A stretch of DNA of 64,000 bases from Pigmentiphaga kullae. GTDB taxonomy: Bacteria > Pseudomonadota > Gammaproteobacteria > Burkholderiales > Burkholderiaceae_B. Below, in pieces: positions 43,559 to 53,328 of this stretch. The notes beneath the pieces are model-generated. The model made no database searches. It saw only the letters and a list, made by a program, of their open reading frames with translations, and was not told the DNA's origin. Every line of letters starts with the position of its first letter. The stretch's first letter is position 1. The stretch is taken from NCBI RefSeq assembly GCF_004216695.1, contig NZ_SGXC01000004.1:186001-250000 (forward strand). Reading direction: 5' to 3'. Position numbers and translations under genes: made by a program.

Positions 43559-44715
43559 TGGCCGCGCGCGGCTGGGTCGCCGCCTGGCGGGACACGCTGG
43601 CGGAACTGCTGCGCGACAAGGGCGCGCTGCTGCTGATCGTGCTGGCGCCGGTCTTCTACGGCTTCTTCTATCCCTGGCCCTATGCCACCGAGGTCCTGCA
43701 ACGCGTGCCGGTGGCCATCGTGGACCTGGACCATTCCAGCCTGTCGCGCCAGATCGTGCGCTACGCCGATGCCAGCCCGGACCTGCGCGTGGCGATGGTG
43801 GCCGGGGATGAAGAAACGGCCAGGCAGGCGATGTGGCGCGGCGAGATCGAAGGCTACGCGCTGCTGACCCGGGACCTCCGGCGCAACGTGCTGCGCGGCC
43901 GGCCGGCGCCGGTGGTGGTCAGCACCAACGGCAGCTACGCGCTGTACAACAAGGCGGTGATGACCGGCTTCACGGCGGTCATCGGTACGGTGTCGGCCGG
44001 GGTCGAGATCGCGCAGCGTACCGCGCGCGGCCAGGGGCGGGCCCAGGCCATGGCCGGCCGCAGTCCGGTCGGCGTCAGCGCCGTCGCGCTCTACAACCCC
44101 ACCGGCGGGTATGGCAGCTACGTCGTGCCGGCGGTGGCGCTGATCATCATGCAGCAGACGCTGCTGATGGGCGTCGCGATGCTGGCCGGCACCTGGGCCG
44201 AGGCCGGGCGCCTGCGGGCGCCGGCCGCGGTCTGGCTGGGACGCGTGCTGGCCTTCTCCACCGCCGGCCTGTTCGCCGGGCTGGTCTACTTCGGCTGGAT
44301 ATTCTGGCTGCAGGACTACCCGCGCGGGGGCAATCCGCTGGGGGCGCTGGTGCTGCTGCTGTGCTATGCCCCGGCGGTCAGCGTGGCGGGGGCGCTGCTG
44401 GGCGCCTGGCTCAGGGACCGCGAGCAGGCGTTGCAGGTATGGCTGTTCACGTCGCTGCCCATCGCCTTCCTGTCCGGCTTCGCGTGGCCGGTGGAAAGCC
44501 TGCCGCCCGTGCTGCAGGCGGTGCGCTGGATCTTTCCCAGCACCGCCGGCATCGATGCCTCGCTCAGGCTGAACCAGATGGGGGCGCCGCTGGCCGACGT
44601 GGCGGGATCGCTGTCGTGGCTGGCGGCCTGGGCGCTGGCGGGCTTCGCCGCGCTGGTCTGGTGGATGCGTCCCCGGGAGCCGGGGACGCTCCGTGGCAAC
44701 GTCAGATCTGCGTGA
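43558..44715 (+). CDS. ABC-2 type transporter permease, second subunit
   Basis: A 385-residue homologue of the preceding gene, with the same plan: a helix near residues 22-38, periplasmic domain with [24 protein letters not shown], and a block of helices from about residue 190. The two probably form a heterodimeric translocation path. The ATPase that should drive it is not encoded in this operon. Its end overlaps the convergent aldehyde dehydrogenase gene by 14 bases. Confidence 0.88.
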   Translation: MAARGWVAAWRDTLAELLRDKGALLLIVLAPVFYGFFYPWPYATEVLQRVPVAIVDLDHSSLSRQIVRYADASPDLRVAMVAGDEETARQAMWRGEIEGYALLTRDLRRNVLRGRPAPVVVSTNGSYALYNKAVMTGFTAVIGTVSAGVEIAQRTARGQGRAQAMAGRSPVGVSAVALYNPTGGYGSYVVPAVALIIMQQTLLMGVAMLAGTWAEAGRLRAPAAVWLGRVLAFSTAGLFAGLVYFGWIFWLQDYPRGGNPLGALVLLLCYAPAVSVAGALLGAWLRDREQALQVWLFTSLPIAFLSGFAWPVESLPPVLQAVRWIFPSTAGIDASLRLNQMGAPLADVAGSLSWLAAWALAGFAALVWWMRPREPGTLRGNVRSA

Positions 44716-46129
44716 TGAACTTGGTCACGAGATAGCCGTCGAAGGTCTCGACGCCGCCTTCGCTGCCTATGCCCGAGTCCTTCACGCCGCCGAAGGGCGT
44801 CTCGGCCAGGGCGACGCCGAAGTGGTTGATGTTGACCATCCCGGCTTCCAGGCCGTTGGACACGGCGGTCGCGGTCTTGAGCGAGTTCGTGAACACGTAG
44901 GAAGCCAGGCCGAAGGGCAGGCTGTTGGCGCGCTTGAGCACTTCCTCGGTGGTCTTGAAGCGCGTGACCGGCGCGATGGGCCCGAAGGGTTCCTCGGTCA
45001 TCAGCTTGGAATCGTCGGGGATGTCGGTCACGACGGCGGGCGAGAAGAAGTTGCCTTTTTCGCCCATGCGCGAGCCGCCCGTCACGATACGGCCGCCGCG
45101 CTGGCTGGCGTCGTCCAGGAAGGTTTCCATGGCCATCAGCCGGCGCTCGTGGGCCAGCGGGCCCATTTCCACGCCCTTGCCCAGGCCGTCGCCGACCTTG
45201 ATGGAGGCGATGGTATCGGTGAAGCGCGCCACGAACTTGTCATAGGCCTTCTCCTGGACGTAGAAGCGGGTGGGCGAGATGCACACCTGGCCGGCGTTGC
45301 GGATCTTCATGCGTGCCAGCATCTCGGCTGCCGGCTCGACGTCGGCGTCGTCGAACACCAGTACCGGCGAATGGCCGCCCAACTCCATGGTGGTGCGCTT
45401 CATGTGGGCGCCGGCCAGCGCCGACAGCTGCTTGCCCACCGGCACCGAGCCGGTGAACGAGATCTTGCGCACGATGGGCGATTCGATCAGGTAGCTGGAG
45501 ATCTCGCTGGGCACGCCCCAGACGATGTTCAGCACGCCCGGGGGCAGGCCGGCGTCGTGGAACAGCCGGGCCATGGCGACGACTGCGCTGGGCGTGTCTT
45601 CCGGGCCCTTCAGGATGATGGTGCAGCCGGCGGCGACGGCCGCCGAGACCTTGCGGATGGCCTGGTTGAACGGGAAGTTCCAGGGTGTGAACGCGGCGCA
45701 GACGCCCACCGGCTCGCGCACCACGAACTGGCGCACGGCGGGGTTGCGCGGCGGGATCACGCGGCCGTAGATGCGGCGGCATTCCTCGGCGTGCCATTCG
45801 GCGTGCTCGGAGCAGGTCATGATCTCGGCCACGGCCTCGGCCAGCGGCTTGCCCTGGTCCAGCGTCAGGTTGTGCCCGATCTCCTGGGCACGCTCGCGCG
45901 CCAGCTCGGCCACCTTGCGCAGGATGCGCGAGCGCTCCAGGGGCGAGGTCTTCTTCCAGCTTTCGAAGGCCCGCTGGGCCGCCGCGAGGGCGCGGTCGAG
46001 ATCCGCGCGCGAGGCGTGCGGCAGCTTGCCGAGCACTTCCCCGGTGGCGGGATTGACGACGTCCTGCTCGCGCCGGTCGCCGCCTTGGATGAATTCGCCG
46101 TCGATGTAAAGGGCGAGGTCCTGATACAT
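44702..46129 (-). CDS. NAD(P)-dependent aldehyde dehydrogenase (succinate-semialdehyde dehydrogenase-like)
   Basis: A 475-residue aldehyde dehydrogenase with oxyanion N151 (T-P-W-N-F-P), catalytic E249 (M-E-L-G-G) and nucleophile C283 (G-Q-V-C-I-S). [11 protein letters not shown] and the C-terminal [17 protein letters not shown] are as in the GabD/succinate-semialdehyde and glutarate-semialdehyde group. The ATG at 46129 follows AGGAG. A 26-base perfect palindrome lies 17 bases upstream, and a GntR-family gene is divergent, so dedicated control is likely. Confidence 0.93.
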   Translation of the reverse strand: MYQDLALYIDGEFIQGGDRREQDVVNPATGEVLGKLPHASRADLDRALAAAQRAFESWKKTSPLERSRILRKVAELARERAQEIGHNLTLDQGKPLAEAVAEIMTCSEHAEWHAEECRRIYGRVIPPRNPAVRQFVVREPVGVCAAFTPWNFPFNQAIRKVSAAVAAGCTIILKGPEDTPSAVVAMARLFHDAGLPPGVLNIVWGVPSEISSYLIESPIVRKISFTGSVPVGKQLSALAGAHMKRTTMELGGHSPVLVFDDADVEPAAEMLARMKIRNAGQVCISPTRFYVQEKAYDKFVARFTDTIASIKVGDGLGKGVEMGPLAHERRLMAMETFLDDASQRGGRIVTGGSRMGEKGNFFSPAVVTDIPDDSKLMTEEPFGPIAPVTRFKTTEEVLKRANSLPFGLASYVFTNSLKTATAVSNGLEAGMVNINHFGVALAETPFGGVKDSGIGSEGGVETFDGYLVTKFITQI

Positions 46130-46145
46130 GCCAGTCTCCTGAGGT

Positions 46146-46171
46146 CGGAGTCCGGAACGTTCCGGACTCCG
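46146..46171. promoter_or_regulatory. 26-base perfect palindrome between the aldehyde dehydrogenase and GntR genes
   Basis: One arm reads CGGAGTCCGGAAC (46146-46158) and the other is its exact reverse complement with no spacer. It lies 17-42 bases upstream of the dehydrogenase ATG, next to its ribosome-binding site, and about 120 bases from the GntR start. As DNA it suits a dimeric repressor such as the divergent GntR protein; as RNA it would hide the leader in a stable hairpin. Confidence 0.65.
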
Positions 46172-46292
46172 GAAGCGAAAAGCAACCCCATAGACTAGCA
46201 TGGCCAGACGCTTTTCCGCGTGCGCCGGCCGCCCCGCATGCTATCTTCCCGGGGACTTCCCCTAATATCGAACCTTGCGTATTCCCCGCGGC

Positions 46293-47045
46293 ATGCCGGC
46301 AGGACGAGACCCGACAACACAGCCCGGCGACAGCCCCCGCTACCGGCAGATCCTGGATGCGCTGCTGGCGCGCATCGAGCACGGCATCTATCCGGTGGGA
46401 GGCCATGTCCCCACCGAAGGCGAACTGTGCCGCGAGTTCGAGGCCAGCCGCTACACCATACGCGCGGCGCTGGCCCACCTGGTCGAACACGGCATGGTCG
46501 AACGCCGCCCGGGAATCGGGACGGTGGTGCTGGCGTCGCGGTCGCGGCGGGCCTACCAGCAGTCGATCGCCTCGCTGTCCGACCTGTTCCAGTACGCGCT
46601 GGACACCCACGTGGAGATCCGCGCCTCGACCCTGGTGGCGCTGGACGCGGCCATCGCGGCCATGCTGGGCGCGCGCGAGGGCGACCGCTGGCTGCAGGTG
46701 GATAGCGTGCGCTGGACCGAGCGGGGCGGCGCGCCCATCTGCTGCACCAGTTCCTTCCTGCCCGAGCGGCTGGCGTGGATAGGCCCCGAGCTGCCCGGCT
46801 GCGTGGGGCCCTTCTATGCCCACATCGAGGCCCGCGCGGACGAGCCCATCGTCCGCGCCACGCAGGAGATCCGCGCCGAACCCATGCCGGCCCACCTGCG
46901 GCCGCTGCTGGACGAACGCCGCGAGGCGATCGCGCTGTGCCTGATCCGCCACTATTTCTCGGCGGCGGGCAGCGTCATCTGTTCGTTCAACTGGCATCCG
47001 GCGGCCACTTTCAGCTACCGGATGGAGATCGAGCGCCGGGGTTAG
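46293..47045 (+). CDS. GntR-family regulator with UTRA domain (HutC subfamily)
   Basis: A 250-residue regulator. The GntR winged helix is at about residues 14-80 (PRYRQILDALLARIEHGIYPVGGHVPTEGELCREFEASRYTIRAAL). The UTRA ligand domain follows to the end, with the late YFSAAGSVICSFNWHPAATFSYRM. The ATG at 46293 is preferred; a TTG six codons upstream (46275) is in frame. It is divergent from an aldehyde dehydrogenase gene, with a perfect palindrome between, and probably represses it. It is convergent with the next SDR gene. Confidence 0.88.
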   Translation: MPAGRDPTTQPGDSPRYRQILDALLARIEHGIYPVGGHVPTEGELCREFEASRYTIRAALAHLVEHGMVERRPGIGTVVLASRSRRAYQQSIASLSDLFQYALDTHVEIRASTLVALDAAIAAMLGAREGDRWLQVDSVRWTERGGAPICCTSSFLPERLAWIGPELPGCVGPFYAHIEARADEPIVRATQEIRAEPMPAHLRPLLDERREAIALCLIRHYFSAAGSVICSFNWHPAATFSYRMEIERRG

Positions 47046-47048
47046 GCA

Positions 47049-47891
47049 CTACATGATGGCCGGCTTGTCCACGTGCGGCGCGCGGGCGCCTTCGGCGGCC
47101 AGCTCGGCCGGCAACGATTCGTTCCACAGCCGCGCGACGTAGCGTTCGCCGCTGCGGCCGTTGGAGGCGTCCGAGCACAGCCACAGGATGCCGCGCCGCA
47201 TGACGGAGGCGGGCAGCAGGCTGCCGTCGGCGCCTTTCCTGTTCGGGCCGGCGGGAAGGAAATCGGTGTCGGCCGCGCCGCCGGGCAGATAGACGTTCAC
47301 GTCCACGCCGGTGCCCTCCAGATCCTGGGCCCAGATGCGCGAGGCGGCCTCCAGCGCGGCCTTGCTCGGCCCGTAGGGCGAATAGCCCCGGCGCACCATG
47401 GTCTGGTCGCTGGTCGAAATGTTGACGATCTTGCCGAAGCCCTGGGCCACCATCAGGGGCGCGGCGGCGCGCGCCATGTTGAAGGCGCCGTTGATGTTGG
47501 TGTCGATGATGGCGCGCCAGGCCTGCGGGTCGGTCTGCCAGAAGCGCGCGGGCTCGGTGGTGAAGGTGTCGCTGATGACGCCCATGCCGATGCCCGCATT
47601 GTTCACCAGCACGTGCAGCGCGCCGAAATGGTCCCGGATCTCGGCCACGGCGCGCGCGCAGTGCTCGAAGCGCGTGACGTCGGCGACGATGGCGAACATG
47701 CGCCCGATGCCGGCCGTGGCCTGGGCCTGCGCCATGGTCTCGTGCATGGCGTCCGAGGCATGGGCGCCGGTGATCGCGACCCGGGCGCCCGCCGCCACCA
47801 GCGCCAGCGCCATTTCGCGCCCCAGCCCGCGCGTACCGCCCGTGACCAGCACGACGCGGTCGCGCAGGGATGCCGTGTAATCTGCCGTCAT
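47049..47891 (-). CDS. Short-chain dehydrogenase/reductase
   Basis: A 280-residue classical SDR. VVLVTGGTRGLGREMALAL at residues 13-31 binds the cofactor, LVNNAGIGMG follows, and the active-site Ser is in KIVNISTSDQ with Tyr/Lys in YSPYGPSKAAL. The C-terminal 30 residues (GERYVARLWNESLP onward) are longer than in most SDRs. AGGAG precedes the ATG at 47891; the frame is open upstream, but that part is the shadow of the divergent lyase gene. Substrate unknown; it is divergent from the HMG-CoA-lyase-like gene. Confidence 0.9.
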   Translation of the reverse strand: MTADYTASLRDRVVLVTGGTRGLGREMALALVAAGARVAITGAHASDAMHETMAQAQATAGIGRMFAIVADVTRFEHCARAVAEIRDHFGALHVLVNNAGIGMGVISDTFTTEPARFWQTDPQAWRAIIDTNINGAFNMARAAAPLMVAQGFGKIVNISTSDQTMVRRGYSPYGPSKAALEAASRIWAQDLEGTGVDVNVYLPGGAADTDFLPAGPNRKGADGSLLPASVMRRGILWLCSDASNGRSGERYVARLWNESLPAELAAEGARAPHVDKPAIM

Positions 47892-48014
47892 GACGTTCGC
47901 TCCTGGAAGAGGCGCCCAGCCGGCCGCACCGTCGGGTGCCCGTATCGCGCCGCGCATGTCCCAGTGTAGCGGCTTGGTGGGCGCACGGGGGCCGCCGGTG
48001 GCGCCGGCATGCCA

Positions 48015-48037
48015 CTTTGTCCGGACAAAGCTATACT
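48015..48037. promoter_or_regulatory. Palindromic operator and -10 box upstream of the HMG-CoA-lyase-like gene
   Basis: CTTTGTCCGGACAAAG (48015-48030) is a perfect 16-base palindrome, resembling operators of FadR-type GntR regulators. It is followed at once by TATACT (48032-48037), a good -10 box. The palindrome fills the spacer between -35 and -10, the classic place for a repressor. The lyase ATG is 32 bases downstream of the -10 box. The regulator is not adjacent, unless it is the GntR protein at 46293. Confidence 0.55.
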
Positions 48038-48068
48038 TTTCCCTACCCCAGACACCAGGAGACCCGGC

Positions 48069-48986
48069 ATGGACGGCCACGTGCAGATCATCGACGTCGC
48101 GCCGCGCGACGGTATCCAGAACGAACGCGTGCTGCTTCCCGCGGCGGACAAGATCGAGTTGATCCGGCGCATCGCCGATGCCGGCGGCCGGCGGATCGAG
48201 GCAACGAGCTTCGTCAACCCGAAGCGGGTGCCGCAGATGGCCGACGCCGAGGCCGTCATGGCGGGCATCGAGCGCCGCCCGGGCCTGTCGCTGATCGGCC
48301 TGGTGCTCAACGAGCCCGGCCTGGCGCGCGCGCGGGCGGCCGGCTGCGACGAAGCCAACGTGGTGGTGGTGGCCAGCGAGACCTTCTCGCGCAAGAACCA
48401 GGGCGCGGGCGTGGCCGACGTGGTCGCGGCCGCATCGGCCATCCTGGACGGCGCGCGGGCCGCCGGCATGCGCACGTCCGTCACGGTCGGCGCCGCCTTC
48501 GGCTGCCCCTTCGAGGGCGAGGTGCCCGCGCAGCGCGTGCTGGCCCTGGTGGAGGCGCTGCTGCCGGCCCGGCCGGACGAGATCGCGCTGGCCGACACCA
48601 TAGGCTGCGGCGTGCCGACCCAGGTGCGCGAGCTGCTGGCGGGCACGCGCGCGCTGGCGCCTCGGGCGCGCCTGCGCTGCCATTTCCACAACACGCGCAA
48701 TACCGGCATCGCCAACGTGCTGGCGGCCCTGGAGGCGGGCGTGGATGCCCTGGACGCCAGCACGGGCGGTTTCGGCGGCTGCCCGTTCGCGCCGGCGGCC
48801 ACCGGCAACATCGCCACCGAGGACGTCGTCTACATGCTCGAGCGCATGGGCGTGGCCACCGGCATCGACCTGGACGCCGTGCTGCGGACGGCGCAGTGGC
48901 TGAGCGAGCGGCTACAGCGGCCCGCCATCGGCGGCGTCAGCCGCGCCGGCCGTTTTCCGTCCGCGGCCGCGCAGGCCTGCGCGTAG
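48069..48986 (+). CDS. Hydroxymethylglutaryl-CoA lyase family protein
   Basis: A 305-residue TIM-barrel lyase of the HMG-CoA lyase/DRE-TIM superfamily. D-V-A-P-R-D-G-I-Q-N-E at residues 9-19 holds the catalytic Arg/Asp, SFVNPKRVPQMADAE follows, CHFHNTRNTGIANV near residue 204 carries the metal-binding HxH, and GGCPFAPAATGNIATED near residue 235 the flexible-loop Cys. It cleaves 3-hydroxy-3-methylglutaryl-CoA or a related 3-hydroxyacyl-CoA to acetyl-CoA. ATG at 48069 after AGGAG. It may end a leucine-like or isoprenoid acid breakdown route. Confidence 0.9.
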   Translation: MDGHVQIIDVAPRDGIQNERVLLPAADKIELIRRIADAGGRRIEATSFVNPKRVPQMADAEAVMAGIERRPGLSLIGLVLNEPGLARARAAGCDEANVVVVASETFSRKNQGAGVADVVAAASAILDGARAAGMRTSVTVGAAFGCPFEGEVPAQRVLALVEALLPARPDEIALADTIGCGVPTQVRELLAGTRALAPRARLRCHFHNTRNTGIANVLAALEAGVDALDASTGGFGGCPFAPAATGNIATEDVVYMLERMGVATGIDLDAVLRTAQWLSERLQRPAIGGVSRAGRFPSAAAQACA

Positions 48987-49048
48987 CGGCCGGAGCCCGG
49001 GCCTGGACTATCATGACGTCCTGAGAATGACGTGGAGTGGCAACGACG

Positions 49049-50029
49049 ATGGACAACGTCGATCTGGACGTCCTGCGGCGCCTGGCCCAGTGGCGGCGGG
49101 AAGGGCACAAGGTGGTGCTGGGCACGGTGACGCGCACCTGGGGCTCGGCGCCCCGGCCCATCGGCGCGATGGTGGCCGTGCGCGGCGACGGCTCGATCGC
49201 CGGCTCGGTGTCGGGCGGCTGCATCGAGGACGACCTGTCGGACAAGGCGCGCGCGGGCGCATGGCCCACGGACGTGCCCAGCGTCGTCCGCTACGGCGTC
49301 TCCGCCGACGAGGCCACGCGCTTCGGCCTGCCCTGTGGCGGCACGCTGGAACTGGTCCTGGAACCGGTGGCCGACCATAGTGGGGTGGAAGAGCTGCTGG
49401 CCGAACTGACCCGGGGCCATCGGGTGCTGCGCCGGCTGGACCTGGCCACCGGCCAGGCCGTGCTGGAGACCGCCAGCGACCGCGCCGACACGCTGTCGCT
49501 GACCGCTTCGGAGCTGGCCGCCACCCACGGGCCGCGCTGGCGCCTGCTGATCATAGGCGCGGGCCAGATGTCGCAGTACCTGGCGCAGATGGCGCTGGCG
49601 CTGGACTACGAGGTCATCGTCTGCGATCCGCGCGAGGAATATTCGCAGGGCTGGGAAGTGCCGGGCGCCAGGCTGGTGACCACCATGCCCGACGATACCG
49701 TGACCGAGATGCGCCCCGACCGCCACACGGCCATCGTCGCGCTGACGCACGATCCCAAGCTGGACGACCTGGCGCTGCTGGAGGCGCTCAAGTCCCAGGC
49801 CTTCTACGTCGGCGCCATCGGTTCGCGGGCCAACCAGGCCAAGCGCCGCGAGCGCCTGGTGGAGTTCGACCTGACCCGGGACGACGTGGCCCGCCTGCAC
49901 GGCCCGGTGGGCCTGCGCATCGGCGCGCGCACGCCGCCCGAGATCGCCGTGGCCATCCTGGCCCACATGACGGCCGAGCGCTACGGATTCCACAAGCTCG
50001 AATTCGAAGCCCCGGACGCCGGCGCGTAA
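49049..50029 (+). CDS. XdhC/CoxI family molybdenum hydroxylase maturation protein
   Basis: A 326-residue XdhC-type protein. The N-terminal XdhC_CoxI domain has [31 protein letters not shown] at about residues 27-57 and the C-terminal Rossmann domain has [17 protein letters not shown] near residue 168 and [19 protein letters not shown] near residue 253. XdhC binds and sulfurates the molybdenum cofactor and inserts it into xanthine-dehydrogenase-type enzymes. The only such enzyme in view is encoded at 26013-29721. ATG at 49049; a GTG at 49037 is in frame. Confidence 0.9.
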   Translation: MDNVDLDVLRRLAQWRREGHKVVLGTVTRTWGSAPRPIGAMVAVRGDGSIAGSVSGGCIEDDLSDKARAGAWPTDVPSVVRYGVSADEATRFGLPCGGTLELVLEPVADHSGVEELLAELTRGHRVLRRLDLATGQAVLETASDRADTLSLTASELAATHGPRWRLLIIGAGQMSQYLAQMALALDYEVIVCDPREEYSQGWEVPGARLVTTMPDDTVTEMRPDRHTAIVALTHDPKLDDLALLEALKSQAFYVGAIGSRANQAKRRERLVEFDLTRDDVARLHGPVGLRIGARTPPEIAVAILAHMTAERYGFHKLEFEAPDAGA

Positions 50030-50061
50030 ACTATCGCGCCTTGTCGTTTCCCGGATCCGCC

Positions 50062-50838
50062 GTGCCCGCCGTCGTCAACATCGCCGCCTACCGTTTCCTG
50101 ACCCTGGACGACCTGCCCGCGCTGCAAGCCGCGGCGCGGGACCGGGCGCTGGCGTGCGGGCTGAAGGGCACGGTGCTGCTGGCGCAGGAGGGCATCAACC
50201 TGTTCCTGGCCGGCACGCGCCAGGGCATCGACGCCTGGCTGGACTGGCTGCGCCACGGCCCGGCCTTCGGCGGACGGCTGGCCGGCATCGAGGTCAAGGA
50301 AAGCCTGTCCGCCCAGGTGCCGTTCCGCAAGCTGCTGGTGAAGATCAAGCGCGAGATCATCCGCATGGACCACCCGGCCATCCGGCCCGAGGCGGGACGG
50401 GCGCCGGCGGTCGAGGCCCGCACCCTGGCCCGCTGGCTGCGGCAGGGCCGCGACGACGAGGGCCGCGAAGTCGTCATGCTGGACACCCGCAATGCCTTCG
50501 AGGTGGACCACGGTACCTTCCGGGGCGCGATCGACTGGCGGATTTCCCGTTTCACGCAGTTCCCGGCGGCCGTGCAGGCGAACCGGGACCAATTGGCCGG
50601 CAAGACCGTGGTGAGCTTCTGCACCGGGGGCATCCGCTGCGAGAAGGCGGCCATCTACATGGAACAGGCCGGCATCGAGCACATCTACCAGCTCGAAGGC
50701 GGCATCCTGAAGTATTTCGAGGAAACCGGCGGGGAAGGCTACGACGGGGCGTGCTTCGTGTTCGACGGGCGCGAATCGCTGGATCCGGCCCTCAAGCCCC
50801 GGCTGGACGGGCCGGACGAGCCGTTCCAGGCGGCGTAG
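50062..50838 (+). CDS. trhO: tRNA uridine(34) hydroxylase TrhO (rhodanese-domain, YceA-like)
   Basis: A 258-residue protein with an N-terminal acylphosphatase-like RNA-binding region ([30 protein letters not shown]) and a C-terminal rhodanese domain with the active-site loop [10 protein letters not shown] near residue 181. This is the TrhO family that hydroxylates U34 in several tRNAs. I prefer the GTG at 50062, since the conserved V-V-N-I-A-A-Y begins there; a TTG at 50041 is in frame. It lies upstream of ribB on the same strand. Confidence 0.88.
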   Translation: MPAVVNIAAYRFLTLDDLPALQAAARDRALACGLKGTVLLAQEGINLFLAGTRQGIDAWLDWLRHGPAFGGRLAGIEVKESLSAQVPFRKLLVKIKREIIRMDHPAIRPEAGRAPAVEARTLARWLRQGRDDEGREVVMLDTRNAFEVDHGTFRGAIDWRISRFTQFPAAVQANRDQLAGKTVVSFCTGGIRCEKAAIYMEQAGIEHIYQLEGGILKYFEETGGEGYDGACFVFDGRESLDPALKPRLDGPDEPFQAA

Positions 50839-50875
50839 GCGGGGGCGCGCGCCGCCCCCCGTATTGTCCCGGCAT

Positions 50876-50892
50876 CCGGGTAAAATACCCGG
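50876..50892. promoter_or_regulatory. Small inverted repeat ahead of ribB
   Basis: CCGGGTA-AAA-TACCCGG: perfect 7-base arms, 70 bases upstream of the ribB start, with TAAAAT inside that could be a -10 box. No FMN riboswitch sequence is seen in the 123-base gap between trhO and ribB, so control may be through this site or by simple promoter strength. Confidence 0.35.
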
Positions 50893-50961
50893 TTTCCCGT
50901 ACCGGCCCGACCCCTCGCGCCGCCTCCGGTACAGCCACGCAACCCGCGCCGGACGATCCTC

Positions 50962-52148
<1,187 letters not shown>

Positions 52149-52152
<4 letters not shown>

Positions 52153-52679
52153 ACCCCTATACCATGACTCCCGATCTGAATGGCGAAGGGCTGCATATCT
52201 GCATCGTGCGCTCCCGCTTCAACGAGAACATCGGCGAACAGCAACTGCAGGCCTGCCTGGAAGAACTCGGCAAACTGGGCGTGGACGAGCGCGACATCAT
52301 GGTCGTGTCGGTGCCCGGCGCGCTGGAGCTGGGCGTGACCCTGGCCCAGCTCGCCCACACCGGCGAGTTCGACGGACTGATCGCGCTGGGCGCGGTGATC
52401 CGCGGCGAGACCTACCACTTCGAGGTGGTCAGCAATGAAAGCGCGGCGGCCATCAGCCGCGTCGCGCTCGAGACCGGCATCCCCGTCGCCAACGGCGTGC
52501 TGACCACGGAAACGGAAGAGCAGGCCCTGGAGCGCGCCGCGACCAAGGGCCGCGACTGCGCCCAGACCGCCGTGGAGATGGCCAACCTGCTGGCCACCCT
52601 CGAGCCCGAAGAAGACGACGAGGACGACGAGGACGAGGACGACGAAGATTTCGACGACGAGGAAGAACAGGATGACTGA
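52149..52679 (+). CDS. ribH: 6,7-dimethyl-8-ribityllumazine synthase with acidic C-terminal tail
   Basis: A 176-residue lumazine synthase that joins the RibB product with the pyrimidine from RibD. Conserved sites are R-F-N-E near residue 23, V-P-G-A-L-E-L near residue 57, [15 protein letters not shown] near residue 79 (with the His) and [13 protein letters not shown]. After about residue 150 there is an extra tail of some 25 residues made almost only of Glu and Asp. The start overlaps ribB and the end overlaps nusB by eight bases, so the three are translated as a unit. Confidence 0.96.
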
Positions 52680-53139
52680 GGCCAGCCGCCAGAACGCGCG
52701 CAGTGCGCGCCGGCGCGCGCGCGAGTTCGCTCTGCAAGGGGTGTACGAGTGGCTGCTCAAGGGGGGCGATGCCGGCGAGATGGGCGAGATCGATGCCCAC
52801 ATGCAGGACGGCGAAGGTTTCGCCGAAGCCGACCTGGGCCATTACAAGGCGCTGCTGTACGGCGCCGCCCGCGATGCGGCCGCGCTGCGCGAACGCTTCG
52901 CGCCCTTCCTGGACCGTCAGGTCGACGAACTGTCGCCGGTCGAGCACGGCATCCTGCTGATCGGCACCTACGAGCTGCAGAACCACGTCGAGATCCCGTA
53001 CAAGGTCGTCATCAACGAGGCCGTCGAGCTCGCCAAGTCCTTCGGCGGCACCGACGGCTTCAAGTTCGTCAACGGCGTGCTGGACAAGCTCGCGGCCGAA
53101 GTCCGCGCCGCCGAGGTCCAGGCCGGCCGTCGGACTTGA
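52672..53139 (+). CDS. nusB: Transcription antitermination protein NusB
   Basis: A 155-residue all-helical antitermination factor of rRNA transcription. The Arg-rich start [21 protein letters not shown] and the C-terminal signature [28 protein letters not shown] are diagnostic. It overlaps ribH by eight bases, the ribH-nusB linkage common in Proteobacteria. An intergenic repeat follows before thiL. Confidence 0.97.
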   Translation: MTEASRQNARSARRRAREFALQGVYEWLLKGGDAGEMGEIDAHMQDGEGFAEADLGHYKALLYGAARDAAALRERFAPFLDRQVDELSPVEHGILLIGTYELQNHVEIPYKVVINEAVELAKSFGGTDGFKFVNGVLDKLAAEVRAAEVQAGRRT

Positions 53140-53162
53140 AATGGATGCGCTGACGCGCATCC

Positions 53163-53324
53163 TCCAGGGCGCCGCGGATCCGGCTTTGCCGGTCCGCCAG
53201 CGCCGCGCCCACGGGATCCGGCGCTGGGCCGCCCCAAGGCGGGTCCTGGCCCCCGAGGGGGGCTGCCGCATAGCGGCTGGGGGCTCACCATGCGGGGCGC
53301 CCGAAGGGCGTAGGGGGTGGGCCT
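53163..53324. repeat. Intergenic repeat, family copy 2 (reverse orientation)
   Basis: Bases 53163-53206 are the exact reverse complement of 34008-34051, and 53296-53324 the exact reverse complement of 33907-33935 and 33970-33998. Between them is a different, GC-rich, partly self-complementary middle of about 90 bases. The element fills the nusB-thiL gap, and its far end (GTAGGGGGTGGG) lies directly before the thiL ATG, where it supplies the only purine-rich ribosome-binding sequence. Confidence 0.8.
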
Positions 53325-53328
53325 GACC

